A program made the position numbers and the translations under genes. The notes under the pieces were generated by a model that was not told the DNA's origin, did not search any database, and saw only the letters and a program-made list of their open reading frames with translations. 64,000 nt of DNA from an uncultured Amphritea sp. (GTDB lineage: Bacteria; Pseudomonadota; Gammaproteobacteria; Pseudomonadales; Balneatricaceae), in contig NZ_CAKZLP010000004.1 in assembly GCF_937127095.1 (NCBI RefSeq), positions 32,017 through 96,016 on the forward strand, read 5' to 3'. Within the stretch, counting starts at the first letter, position 1; each line of letters starts with the position of its first letter. Shown here piece by piece: positions 34,784-42,663 of the stretch.

Positions 34784-34810
34784 AAGGAGACCTTCGGGTC
34801 TCCTTTTTTA
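34784..34810 (+). terminator. Terminator with UUCG tetraloop
   Basis: AAGGAGACC / GGTCTCCTT stem closed by C-UUCG-G, followed by TTTTT. It lies between the small membrane gene and the converging zinc-ribbon gene. Confidence 0.85.
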
Positions 34811-34811
34811 T

Positions 34812-34982
34812 TCACTCTTCGTGATATTCATGACGATCAGAGATCTCGCCGCAGGTCGTTTCGTTTCTGCATATCCACTGGAGATAGTCGTACCCGTCTT
34901 CTTCGTACCGAGTGCGAGTCATATCCATCACAGCCCCACATTTCTCACACAAGTCGTCTGAGTGTGCTTCGATAATATTCAT
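34812..34982 (-). CDS. Small zinc-ribbon-like protein (56 residues)
   Basis: Contains two cysteine pairs, LCEKCG near residue 12 and a later ICRN ... TCGE pair, in the spacing of a zinc ribbon, with acidic ends. It starts 10 nt after the stop of the 95-residue gene, with AGG 5 nt before ATG, so it is the last gene of that operon. Function unknown. Confidence 0.6.
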   Translation of the reverse strand: MNIIEAHSDDLCEKCGAVMDMTRTRYEEDGYDYLQWICRNETTCGEISDRHEYHEE

Positions 34983-34992
34983 GGCTACCTAA

Positions 34993-35280
34993 TCATTGAT
35001 CAATGGTGAGTAGTAGAGAGTGAATGCTATCGCTTGAACGTGGCAGCTGGTGGTCCTGTATGGCTCTCAGAAGGCTTCCTTGGCAGTAATAGAGCCATTC
35101 TTTAGAGGAGTGGCCAATAATGGTGAGACCCGCGATAAGGAGCGTGTCATGAAGGGCTTTTTTATTGAGAGAGGCCAGGAATTTAAGGGCCGCTTTACCT
35201 TGATCACGCTCCACCAGCTCTTTCAGTTCCAATACTGGATGTTGTTGAGCTGGGAGGCTGGTGCCGAATAGGTCAGTCAT
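34993..35280 (-). CDS. Unknown small protein with leader hairpin and upstream mini-ORF
   Basis: A 95-residue helical protein (VLELKELVERDQGKAALKFLASL) with no recognised domain. Its AAAGG RBS is formed by the last codons of a 16-codon ORF just upstream, implying coupled translation. Confidence 0.6.
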   Translation of the reverse strand: MTDLFGTSLPAQQHPVLELKELVERDQGKAALKFLASLNKKALHDTLLIAGLTIIGHSSKEWLYYCQGSLLRAIQDHQLPRSSDSIHSLLLTIDQ

Positions 35281-35284
35281 ATCA

Positions 35285-35335
35285 TTACCTTTGGATTAAT
35301 CGTTGTAATTCGGTATTATCGAAGGGCCGGAGCAT
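35285..35335 (-). CDS. 16-residue upstream ORF
   Basis: MLRPFDNTELQRLIQR, preceded by GCGAGG and the leader hairpin E and ending 4 nt before the ATG of the 95-residue gene. Because the conserved leader precedes this mini-ORF, it may be a leader peptide that couples the hairpin to the main gene. Confidence 0.45.
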   Translation of the reverse strand: MLRPFDNTELQRLIQR

Positions 35336-35385
35336 TGCCCCTCGCGTAGTGTTCTGGCAGGGCAGAGAGGTAGGATTCTCTGCCC
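35336..35385 (-). promoter_or_regulatory. Leader hairpin with UCCUACC loop, copy E
   Basis: The longest stem of the set: GGGCAGAGA / TCTCTGCCC (35360-35385), loop AUCCUACC, 14 nt to GCGAGGGG. Confidence 0.65.
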
Positions 35386-35399
35386 ACCTTTTCATCTCT

Positions 35400-35936
35400 T
35401 CAAAATAGATCGCCCTGATCTGCCGCTGTCATTACCTGTGAGGGTGACGGGTTAATACACACCTCCAACTCGTTCAGGCTTCCGATCCTTTCATGACCGA
35501 TTTCACCGTTCTCATATCGGAAGAAGAATTTCAGCGTCCCGTCTGAAGACTCATGAACGCAAATCTTGTTTTCGTATAGGGAAAAACCGTCTGTATTACT
35601 TGTGGTATAAACCTGAGCCGCTTCAGAAATGTTTACCTTGTGTACGGTATCGGGAAGAAAACTCCCAAACACAACTTCGTTCCCTAAAACCGATTCCTCT
35701 CCCAGGTATTTAACCGTTAGCCCGGTATGGGAGTAGCTACCATTTCTGCCGTTGTGCTTTTCACCGGCCCACAATTCAGAGGGTACGATTTCATAAGCGT
35801 GGATCTTGGTCGTAGCAAAGTAGTGCCAGCAAACACCGAGAACAATGTAACGCTTACCCTCATATGTGAACGCATAAGGCCCGGTTTCAAACAGCTTGTC
35901 GGTTTTGCGATCCAGATGGTTACTGAACTGCAGCAA
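35400..35936 (-). CDS. Unknown protein, start probably frameshifted
   Basis: A 178-residue soluble beta-rich protein (FTYEGKRYIVLGVCWHYFATTK), no family recognised. The frame has no ATG; the first start-like codon is a TTG without RBS. Another frame has a textbook start at 35986 (GGAG, 6 nt, ATG GAT AGC). It would join this frame if one base were added near 35950. Either the gene has a 1-nt deletion, or a TTG is used. Confidence 0.5.
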   Translation of the reverse strand: MLQFSNHLDRKTDKLFETGPYAFTYEGKRYIVLGVCWHYFATTKIHAYEIVPSELWAGEKHNGRNGSYSHTGLTVKYLGEESVLGNEVVFGSFLPDTVHKVNISEAAQVYTTSNTDGFSLYENKICVHESSDGTLKFFFRYENGEIGHERIGSLNELEVCINPSPSQVMTAADQGDLF

Positions 35937-36085
35937 ACTCGGGATCTGGCACTAGAAAAAATATGATGTGGAATTCTGCTATCCATAACCAACTCCGGTT
36001 TATTTGAATATACCGGTACTATATCCACTAAATAAGCTCGCGTAAAGGTAATATTTATTCTAAATTATGAAGATATTAGTAGATA

Positions 36086-36105
36086 ATAGGTATTATATCA
36101 CCTAT
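36086..36105. promoter_or_regulatory. Inverted repeat in the original methyltransferase promoter
   Basis: ATAGGT and ACCTAT arms around 8 bp within a longer AT-rich imperfect palindrome, 40 bp left of element 1. Before insertion it would have been the promoter region of the methyltransferase gene now at 51787. Confidence 0.5.
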
Positions 36106-36150
36106 AATATCAGTTATAGAATCAAGGAATAGAGAGAGCATCATTGTCCG

Positions 36151-36277
36151 TTCTCATATAAGGTGAAATAACAGCTCCAGAAAACATTGGATATTTCAAC
36201 TAATATGAGAATCCCATCTCCCACAAATTCTCAGCTAACGTGAAATGAAAACAGCGCATTCTCATTTAGCATGCAAT
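36151..36277 (+). repeat. Left-end 19-bp sites of element 1
   Basis: Sites at 36151-36169 (TTCTCATATAAGGTGAAAT), 36193-36211 (inverted), 36228-36246 and 36259-36277. Consensus TTCTCATNTNNNGTGAAAT. They are probable transposase-binding sites. Confidence 0.75.
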
Positions 36278-36304
36278 AGCAGTAATCACTTACATACATT
36301 CCAT

Positions 36305-36703
36305 TTAAACCACTAAATCCGAAACTTTTCCAGCTACCGATGCAAGACCTGTTGCTACCTTAGCAGCTTTATCTGCATAATCGACTAACTGTTCAAGAGA
36401 CTGAAGATCGTCTTTCAACATCTCATTTACTCGTGCAATCTCTAACTCCAGCTGCTTTACATCTTCTGACTGTTCCAGTTTTTCTAACGTAACCAAGGAG
36501 AAAATCTCTAACGCTTCAGCAAGTTCATGCCTCGTCGATCCTATTTCCTTAAGGCGCATTTGGTCAGCGGCCCCCATAGAGCCACCGGCCTTAATCGATT
36601 TCTTCTGAATCGCTCGTCTTTCCTTAGCTAATAGCTGATCAAGCGCATCAAATTCAGCTCTCTGCGCAAGAAAGTCCTTACCTACTTCTTCGATCGTAGC
36701 CAT
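36305..36703 (-). CDS. Coiled-coil protein, last gene of the DUF6765 operon
   Basis: A 132-residue helical protein with heptad-like patterns (EALEIFSLVTLEKLEQSEDV) and a weakly hydrophobic Ala/Gly/Val-rich C-terminus (AAKVATGLASVAGKVSDLVV) that could be an amphipathic membrane-active helix. It has no signal peptide. The stop/start junction with the upstream lipoprotein gene overlaps by one base, showing tight coupling. Function unknown. Confidence 0.65.
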   Translation of the reverse strand: MATIEEVGKDFLAQRAEFDALDQLLAKERRAIQKKSIKAGGSMGAADQMRLKEIGSTRHELAEALEIFSLVTLEKLEQSEDVKQLELEIARVNEMLKDDLQSLEQLVDYADKAAKVATGLASVAGKVSDLVV

Positions 36704-37689
36704 TAGTTAGTTTCCTTTTCCTTTGCGACTTGGATAAACGCTTCAACGAGACCTTTAAAGTCCTCGCTGTGCTTCTTAAACTCTTTTATGGCTGCAATAG
36801 CATCCGCTAGTGAAACATTCTCACTACCATTTAGCGCATTGTTCAAAGCGGTATGAGCTATCAGAAATTTTTTCATGGGCTCGCTTGAACCCGCTTTCAA
36901 AACAGTGTCATAACTACTTGCAGCTGCCAGATACTGATTGATTTCCTGATTATTCTTCACACTCGAGTCATCAAATATGGACTGAGCCTTTAGAAAGTTA
37001 TCTAACGCTTCTGAAGCTTTCAGAGAAGCAGAAACTGAAGCTGCTATATCATAATAGTTAGCTAAACTTTCAATAGCTGGTTGAGCTCGTTTTGTTGCTA
37101 CAGCAAGTGCTTTCACCTTCCCACGATCAATGTATTGACTAATTAGCCAGCTGAAAGAGTTAGAGAGAGGGGAAGAATAAGCTTCGATAGTCGAAGCTGC
37201 AGAGCTACGGCCATTAGCTTTCGCTATCTCCAATTCGATTTTTGATGCGCTTGCTAATGCTGCATTAGCACTGGAAATGATTGACGCTGCAGTGTCTGCA
37301 TCAACAATTGCCTTTAATCCTTCCGTGTACCCCTTCAAGCCTGATAATGCTTCAGCTGCATTAGGCATCATCGATGTAACCGGAAAAACCTGCTCTTTAT
37401 CGCTACCTTTAGCTATCACAACTACAGAACATAACTTCGTCCCTAAGGCACAACTATCTTCAGCCTCAAGCAGAAAAGCCTCTTCTTTACTAATTAGTTC
37501 ACGCCACCGCTTATTTTGAGCAGCAGTAAGCTCACTGTCGATTTGCTCGATTGTTGCAACCGAATAATTCATTGACTCATTCAGTTCAGTTATTGGCTGT
37601 TGATAATCAGCAACCGAAGAGCACCCTGGCAAGACCATTATGCTGGCCATAAATGCACAAAAACTCACAGCTATGCTTATCTGTTTCAT
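36703..37689 (-). CDS. Predicted lipoprotein of the DUF6765 operon
   Basis: A 328-residue protein with lipoprotein signal ending VLPGC (about residue 23). The rest is almost wholly helical and Ala/Ser-rich (ISSANAALASASKIELEIAKA), like a long helical bundle in the periplasm. No family recognised. It lies between a two-helix membrane protein and a coiled-coil protein, suggesting an envelope-spanning assembly. Confidence 0.65.
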   Translation of the reverse strand: MKQISIAVSFCAFMASIMVLPGCSSVADYQQPITELNESMNYSVATIEQIDSELTAAQNKRWRELISKEEAFLLEAEDSCALGTKLCSVVVIAKGSDKEQVFPVTSMMPNAAEALSGLKGYTEGLKAIVDADTAASIISSANAALASASKIELEIAKANGRSSAASTIEAYSSPLSNSFSWLISQYIDRGKVKALAVATKRAQPAIESLANYYDIAASVSASLKASEALDNFLKAQSIFDDSSVKNNQEINQYLAAASSYDTVLKAGSSEPMKKFLIAHTALNNALNGSENVSLADAIAAIKEFKKHSEDFKGLVEAFIQVAKEKETN

Positions 37690-37713
37690 TTCTTAAATCC
37701 CTCTAAAGCCTCT

Positions 37714-38001
37714 TCAGAACGTACCTAGGAAGCGTTTTTTATCGCTAATCGAAAGCTTCACGGCCAAAAATAGAAACGAAAAAAGAGCGATCCAAGCAAG
37801 CCTGTCATAACGATGACCAAGGATCTCAGCAACTCTCTCAAAGAACACGGCCATCACGCCACTTCCATTGATTCTGGAAACCAGAGTATCTCCAACTATG
37901 TTAATGCCTATGAAAAAGACAATCCCAAAAAAGAGGGCGGTAAGCGCTCTTCTTGAATGAACAAAAAAGAACATAAATTCCAGAATACGATCCATATACA
38001 C
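37714..38001 (-). CDS. Two-helix membrane protein of the DUF6765 operon
   Basis: A 95-residue protein with hydrophobic segments ALTALFFGIVFFIGINIVG and LAWIALFSFLFLAVKL separated by a soluble loop containing FFERVAEILGHRYDR. No family recognised. It lies 19 nt after the DUF6765 gene. Confidence 0.6.
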   Translation of the reverse strand: MYMDRILEFMFFFVHSRRALTALFFGIVFFIGINIVGDTLVSRINGSGVMAVFFERVAEILGHRYDRLAWIALFSFLFLAVKLSISDKKRFLGTF

Positions 38002-38020
38002 ACCTATAAAATTGAAAGTT

Positions 38021-39139
38021 TCAGTTCACAACTAATCCATGCTTTGGTAACAGATCACGTAGTACATAGACTCGGTGATAGGCTGCAGCACGATAGAACT
38101 TATAAATGTTTGCTTTATTTGCCTGATCACTCTTAGTAGAAGGGAGCTTCAACGCTTCCCACTCGTTAGACCAAACTTGTGATGAATATGGAGGGATTTC
38201 AGTCTTTTCGCCAAATGCACCAGCTCTCGCCGCACACTGCCATGCATCAATACGACCCTGCTTTGGTTTTTGTACTGCAAGAATTTCTTTAACCCGAGGT
38301 TCTATATCAGAGAAGCTAAGTGACTTAGCGCTAGCGTACTCAGGACGCTCTTTTGCTATATGGGAAAAAAAACAATGAAGCTCTTGGCAAGCCTCAAGAA
38401 AAGTTTCTTGATTGTGGCGCCAACCGCTGTCAGTTCGCCCTTCATCCTCATAGTTAAACCGCCAAGACAAGTAGGGACGATCGGGATAAGTAGCAACAGA
38501 ACCGTGACCTAAAGCACCACCAAACTCAGCGATATTAGCCTGACTCTGCTCAAATAGCTCTGCTAACGATTTCTTTATATTCGGAAATAATTCATACCGA
38601 GAATCAAAGAATCCCTGTGCTTTACTGAGAATATAATCTTTTATCTCTGGCTCTAAGTTCTCATCCAACTCAAAACTTTCTTGATGGACTTTGTTTCCTC
38701 GTGAACTGACACCAGAAAAACCATAATGAGAGAAAGTATCTGCATATACATGAGCTGTAATTCCAGCCAAATGGAGACCAAACTCGCTAGTACAGCAAGA
38801 AAGGTGATTAGATACCATCTCTTGTGCAATCAGGCTGTTTTTCGTGCACTTGAGCTGCTGAGTATATTCATCGCCTTCATTGCCAGGAAAAAAATGAAAT
38901 GGAACCCAAACCCGGCGCTGATCTTGAGGGTCAAGTTTTCCGACATTCTTAAAGTTTACTGGATGATGGGCTGTCGATTCCGAATCAATCCTGGCCCCAT
39001 CTTCAAAATCAACCTCATCATCAAAGGCGTTGTCATCAACGTATTGAGAGGCATAAGCGATGATTTGGCAGGCCTCTTCATTAAGTCCTGCAGCACGTGC
39101 CATAGCGTATGTCCCATAGTAATGCATATCTACTTGCAT
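38021..39139 (-). CDS. DUF6765-like protein
   Basis: A 372-residue protein beginning MQVDMHYYGTYAMARAAG and then AYASQYVDDN, the pattern I associate with DUF6765. His and Asp residues are spread through it (AHHPVNF, VPFHFFPG, HLAGITAHVYADTFSHYGF), reminiscent of the helical zinc phospholipase C / P1 nuclease fold. It has no signal peptide. It could be a metal-dependent hydrolase; substrate unknown. First gene of a four-gene operon at the left end of element 1. Confidence 0.65.
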   Translation of the reverse strand: MQVDMHYYGTYAMARAAGLNEEACQIIAYASQYVDDNAFDDEVDFEDGARIDSESTAHHPVNFKNVGKLDPQDQRRVWVPFHFFPGNEGDEYTQQLKCTKNSLIAQEMVSNHLSCCTSEFGLHLAGITAHVYADTFSHYGFSGVSSRGNKVHQESFELDENLEPEIKDYILSKAQGFFDSRYELFPNIKKSLAELFEQSQANIAEFGGALGHGSVATYPDRPYLSWRFNYEDEGRTDSGWRHNQETFLEACQELHCFFSHIAKERPEYASAKSLSFSDIEPRVKEILAVQKPKQGRIDAWQCAARAGAFGEKTEIPPYSSQVWSNEWEALKLPSTKSDQANKANIYKFYRAAAYHRVYVLRDLLPKHGLVVN

Positions 39140-39330
39140 GGTTTATTACTCCTGAGGGTATTACAGATCATCGAAAATCAAACCCAAATCGTAAAACTAT
39201 AAAAAACCCAATGTATGGATTAATCTAACGCTTTTTAGACTAAATGGTTTTAATAATCCTTGTCAAGATCTATCCATGCGCTATTGTTAGATATATCATA
39301 CGGATCGATATGAATTTGGAGGGAATAGAC

Positions 39331-39681
39331 ATGTCACTGGCTGTACGCTTAAGGGAATTAAGAGCAGAGAAGAAGGCATCACTTCAAGCAGTAGCGGATG
39401 CACTAGGTGTATCCAAGCCCCACGTGTGGGAGCTTGAGAAAGGAAAGACTAAGAACCCGTCTTTAGAGCTACTAAAAAAGCTTGCTGAGTATTACGATGT
39501 AACATTAGATTATCTAGCTGGTGTCACCCAGGAATCTGAGGATGTACGTTATACCGCTTTGATGAGAAAGCTTAACCCCGAAAGCATGTCTGATTCAGAT
39601 TGGAAAGTAGTAGAACAGGCTGTTGAATTCGCCGTTAGCGTCTTAAATGAAAGGAAGCAAGATAAGGATGATAACTCTTGA
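39331..39681 (+). CDS. Xre-family HTH regulator
   Basis: About 116 residues. A complete HTH_3 domain (ASLQAVADALGVSKPHVWELEKGKTKNPS) is followed by the LLKKLAEYYDVTLDYL extension. GGAGGG lies 7 nt before the chosen ATG. It overlaps the ImmA-like gene by 14 nt; such pairs work as repressor plus anti-repressor protease, relieving repression on stress or infection. Confidence 0.85.
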   Translation: MSLAVRLRELRAEKKASLQAVADALGVSKPHVWELEKGKTKNPSLELLKKLAEYYDVTLDYLAGVTQESEDVRYTALMRKLNPESMSDSDWKVVEQAVEFAVSVLNERKQDKDDNS

Positions 39682-40480
39682 CCGCATGGATCTTGCGGAT
39701 TGCTTTACCCCTGAAGATATAGTGAATGAAATTTTCAGGCAATGTCCAACGTTAATGCCACCAATCCCTGTTTGTGAGATTGCAAAAGCAACGGGTATCA
39801 AAGACATTATCGAAAGAGACCTAGCGAGCATAGGTGGTATGCTCGTTGCTGATGAAGAGAAAAATACAGGGATTATTTTACATCACACGTCAGGACCAAT
39901 AGGTCGTAAGCGATTCACTATTGGCCATGAGCTAGGTCATTTCCTGTTATTACATCATGGTGCTAATCAAAGCTGCTTAGCCTCGAATATCAAAGAAGGA
40001 AGTAGCGCCTCAAGCAACGCTAAAGCTGAAACAGAAGCTAATGAATTTGCACAACGACTGTTGATGCCTGATAGCTTTGTAGCCTCCTCAATAAATAGCT
40101 CTTTACCGGATATCGAATTACTTTGTGATATTAGCATTACCTTTGGCGTAAGCTTTGAAGCTATGTCTAACAAGTGTGCACTCAGCAGCAACTATCCATT
40201 TGCTCTTGTGTATTCTCATAAAGGGATTGTGAGGTATTGCTGGAGAAACAGGAATCTATTTACTCCGAAAATTCCTCTTAAAAGAGGGGATAGGCTACCT
40301 GATAGTTCTCAAGCAATTCGCTTTAGCCAAAATGAAGACTCCATCTCTCACATCCAATCAGTTGACCCGTCTTGCTGGCTAGAACCAGGAAATGATCATA
40401 TCTCACTGGAAGAGCAAACTTTTACTCAGAAAGATGGATATCAAGTTACTCTCCTAAGGATAAAAGAGAGCACCGGATGA
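39668..40480 (+). CDS. ImmA/IrrE-family metallopeptidase
   Basis: About 270 residues with the zincin motif HELGHFLLLHH (about 86), a distal EANEFAQRLLMP and a C-terminal sensor-like region. It probably cleaves the partner Xre protein to induce nearby genes. It is translationally coupled to the regulator. The downstream region holds a decayed gene. Confidence 0.8.
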   Translation: MITLDRMDLADCFTPEDIVNEIFRQCPTLMPPIPVCEIAKATGIKDIIERDLASIGGMLVADEEKNTGIILHHTSGPIGRKRFTIGHELGHFLLLHHGANQSCLASNIKEGSSASSNAKAETEANEFAQRLLMPDSFVASSINSSLPDIELLCDISITFGVSFEAMSNKCALSSNYPFALVYSHKGIVRYCWRNRNLFTPKIPLKRGDRLPDSSQAIRFSQNEDSISHIQSVDPSCWLEPGNDHISLEEQTFTQKDGYQVTLLRIKESTG

Positions 40481-40777
40481 GTTCTTCTTTTAAAACAATC
40501 TTCCGAAAACGAATGGCTAGATGTAGATTTCAGGGACATTGTTCACAAATATGCGGCTGATAGGTGGCTGTCAATTAAGACAGCCATGCGGTCTGATAAG
40601 GCTATATCCCAACAACTTTGAAATCTCACTAGAGAGAAAAGGTGGACTAGTCTTTCAAAGATAACAGATCTAAATAGCCTGGCCCCACCAAATATCATAC
40701 TTGAGGTATCTATTGCAGGGATTGACTTTATGTCATACAGGATAGATAAAATAGGTTTAACCTTCGACAGTGTCTAG
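40480..40777 (+). pseudogene. Decayed coding region after the ImmA gene
   Basis: Two protein-like stretches without starts are seen: ENEWLDVDFRDIVHKYAADR just after the ImmA stop in the same frame, and LAPPNIILEVSIAGIDF after an intervening stop. Together they read as remains of one gene of unknown family. The rest of the gap to 41062 shows nothing clear. Confidence 0.3.
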
Positions 40778-41062
40778 AGAACCAGTGGCTATTCATTTAG
40801 ATTGGAATGCGCGTGATCGCAATGCAGTACATCTCACCTATTTTGATACACGAAGGAGACATTAGACCACTACAAGTTGCACCAAACAAGCGACGGGGAG
40901 GAGTCTACTAAGTGCTTTACACGTTCCCCCTAAGGGCCAGAAGCTCATCTATTGTGACCTACTTAGCCCAATGGATTAACATGAACGCTGAAGCGAAAAC
41001 CGGTAGATATGAACAGCTGTGTACCGATAACTCCTCACAGCAAACCTATAGGAAAACCAGAG

Positions 41063-41494
41063 ATGTCTAAAGCGTTCCGAGATCGCATTCAAACCATGAA
41101 TGAGATGTACAAGCTTCCAGTTCATGACACCCCACATCTATTTGAAGGTACTGATGACCGTTTACTGAAGTTCAAGAAGACACTTTTGGACGAAGTAGCC
41201 GAAATAGATGATATCGTAAATCAGATCCATAGAGATGCAAGCGAGATCGAAGTCCAGGTGGCAATCGCCGATCTGCTGGGCGATATTATCGTGTATTGCC
41301 GGTCTGAAGCAATGAAATATGGCATCCCCCTTGAAGAGGTGTTGGACATCATCATGGACAGCAACGAAAGTAAGCTCGGTGCAGACGGCAAACCCATATA
41401 TGACGAAAACGGAAAATTCCTTAAGGGACCTAATTATTGGAAACCTGAGCCACGTATACGAGAGCTACTTGCTGAGTATGCCCCTAAAAAATAA
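41063..41494 (+). CDS. MazG/HisE-like nucleotide pyrophosphohydrolase
   Basis: About 143 residues with the all-alpha NTP-pyrophosphatase pattern: metal-binding EVAEIDD and AIADLLGDIIVY, then LDIIMDSNESKLGADGKPIYDENGK typical of phosphoribosyl-ATP pyrophosphohydrolase-like proteins. It should hydrolyse a nucleoside triphosphate to monophosphate and pyrophosphate. In front of a GHKL ATPase gene it may remove or make a nucleotide signal. RBS AGGA; 20 nt before the next gene. Confidence 0.75.
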   Translation: MSKAFRDRIQTMNEMYKLPVHDTPHLFEGTDDRLLKFKKTLLDEVAEIDDIVNQIHRDASEIEVQVAIADLLGDIIVYCRSEAMKYGIPLEEVLDIIMDSNESKLGADGKPIYDENGKFLKGPNYWKPEPRIRELLAEYAPKK

Positions 41495-41514
41495 TCTTCA
41501 ATTGAGGTGATAGT

Positions 41515-42663
41515 TTGGCAACAGTATACACAGGTAATTGCCGCAGTTTGATCGAAATCGAACGGCTACTTTCAAAGATTGAGGCTGACACGACTAAGGA
41601 AAATAAGTTTGTCTTCCCCCTTGTTAGCTTAAAGGCCCGTCACAGCCCCATGCATGATGCTTCCAGGTTGCAAATGTTCGTAACACTGGCTCGCCAGCTC
41701 TTAGAGCCTAGTTTACTTGAAATTCACCCCAATGCTTCTGAAGAAGCGGCAATCGAAAGTGTTTGTAGTTACTCCCCGGGCATCGCAGCGACACGAATTG
41801 CCCGGGGTATCAAGGTGGGTAAAACTATCATCGACCGAAGAGATGTGTTTAGAGAAGCAACAGAGAAAATGCAAGCAACTGATGCTGAGATGTTTGACAA
41901 AGTCATTCACGGAAGAACTTTAGATTTGATCTGCGTCTCTGGGTCAAAGGTACAGTACTTGCGTCCTCTTTTCTCTGCACGCGGTATCGTCAAAGAGCCC
42001 ACTGAAATGTGCCAAACCATGCATACACTAGCCAGGTTCATCAACCAGCAAAGCCAAGAAAAGGTTCCAGAATCCCTACTATCGTCATTAAGCTTATTTT
42101 CCACCGAATTGATAAAAAACACGCAAGAGCATGCGGTTACAGATCACACAGGGAAACCTTATCTAGCTCATATTGAAGGCATGATATTCGGCTGGTCGCG
42201 CTTAAGTGAGAAGCTGTTTTCAGAGGACTTTTCAGGTAACACACAGCTCAAAAATTATTGGGATAAGGAGTCGGGTACGACTGAGTCAGGAATAGCCAGT
42301 CTTCGTATGTTTGAGGTGAGCTACTTCGACTCAGGCCCCGGACTTGTTAGTCGCTTTACGGGAAGCACTGTTAATGAAATGACATTAGAAGAAGAGCGAG
42401 CCCACCTGCTGAAGTGTCTTAAACATAAGGCAACATCCAAGCCCCAAAACGCAGCAGGAGAGGGACTTCCTTCTGTACTCAATGAGTTAAAGAAGGTAGG
42501 TGGGCTTATGCGTATTCGGTCTGGAAGACTATCAATCTTTAACGCTTTCAGCAAAGAAGATACTCAACGTGACCTCTTCGATTTTGAAGATTGGAGCAAC
42601 TCACCTCTAGCACCAGTAGAGGGTGCAGTTGTATCTATATTAGTTCCGTTGAGGTCTGAATAA
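41515..42663 (+). CDS. GHKL-type ATPase of an undescribed operon
   Basis: A 382-residue protein whose C-terminal half is a histidine-kinase/Hsp90-like ATPase: N-box STELIKNTQEHA (about 198-210), D-box FDSGPGLVSRF (about 271) and G-box AAGEGLPSVLNELKKVGG (about 312). There is no phospho-acceptor His domain or membrane segment, so it is a stand-alone ATPase as found in several defence modules. The N-terminal 190 residues are unrecognised. The start codon is TTG with GAGGTG upstream; the stop overlaps the next ATG by one base. Confidence 0.75.
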   Translation: MATVYTGNCRSLIEIERLLSKIEADTTKENKFVFPLVSLKARHSPMHDASRLQMFVTLARQLLEPSLLEIHPNASEEAAIESVCSYSPGIAATRIARGIKVGKTIIDRRDVFREATEKMQATDAEMFDKVIHGRTLDLICVSGSKVQYLRPLFSARGIVKEPTEMCQTMHTLARFINQQSQEKVPESLLSSLSLFSTELIKNTQEHAVTDHTGKPYLAHIEGMIFGWSRLSEKLFSEDFSGNTQLKNYWDKESGTTESGIASLRMFEVSYFDSGPGLVSRFTGSTVNEMTLEEERAHLLKCLKHKATSKPQNAAGEGLPSVLNELKKVGGLMRIRSGRLSIFNAFSKEDTQRDLFDFEDWSNSPLAPVEGAVVSILVPLRSE

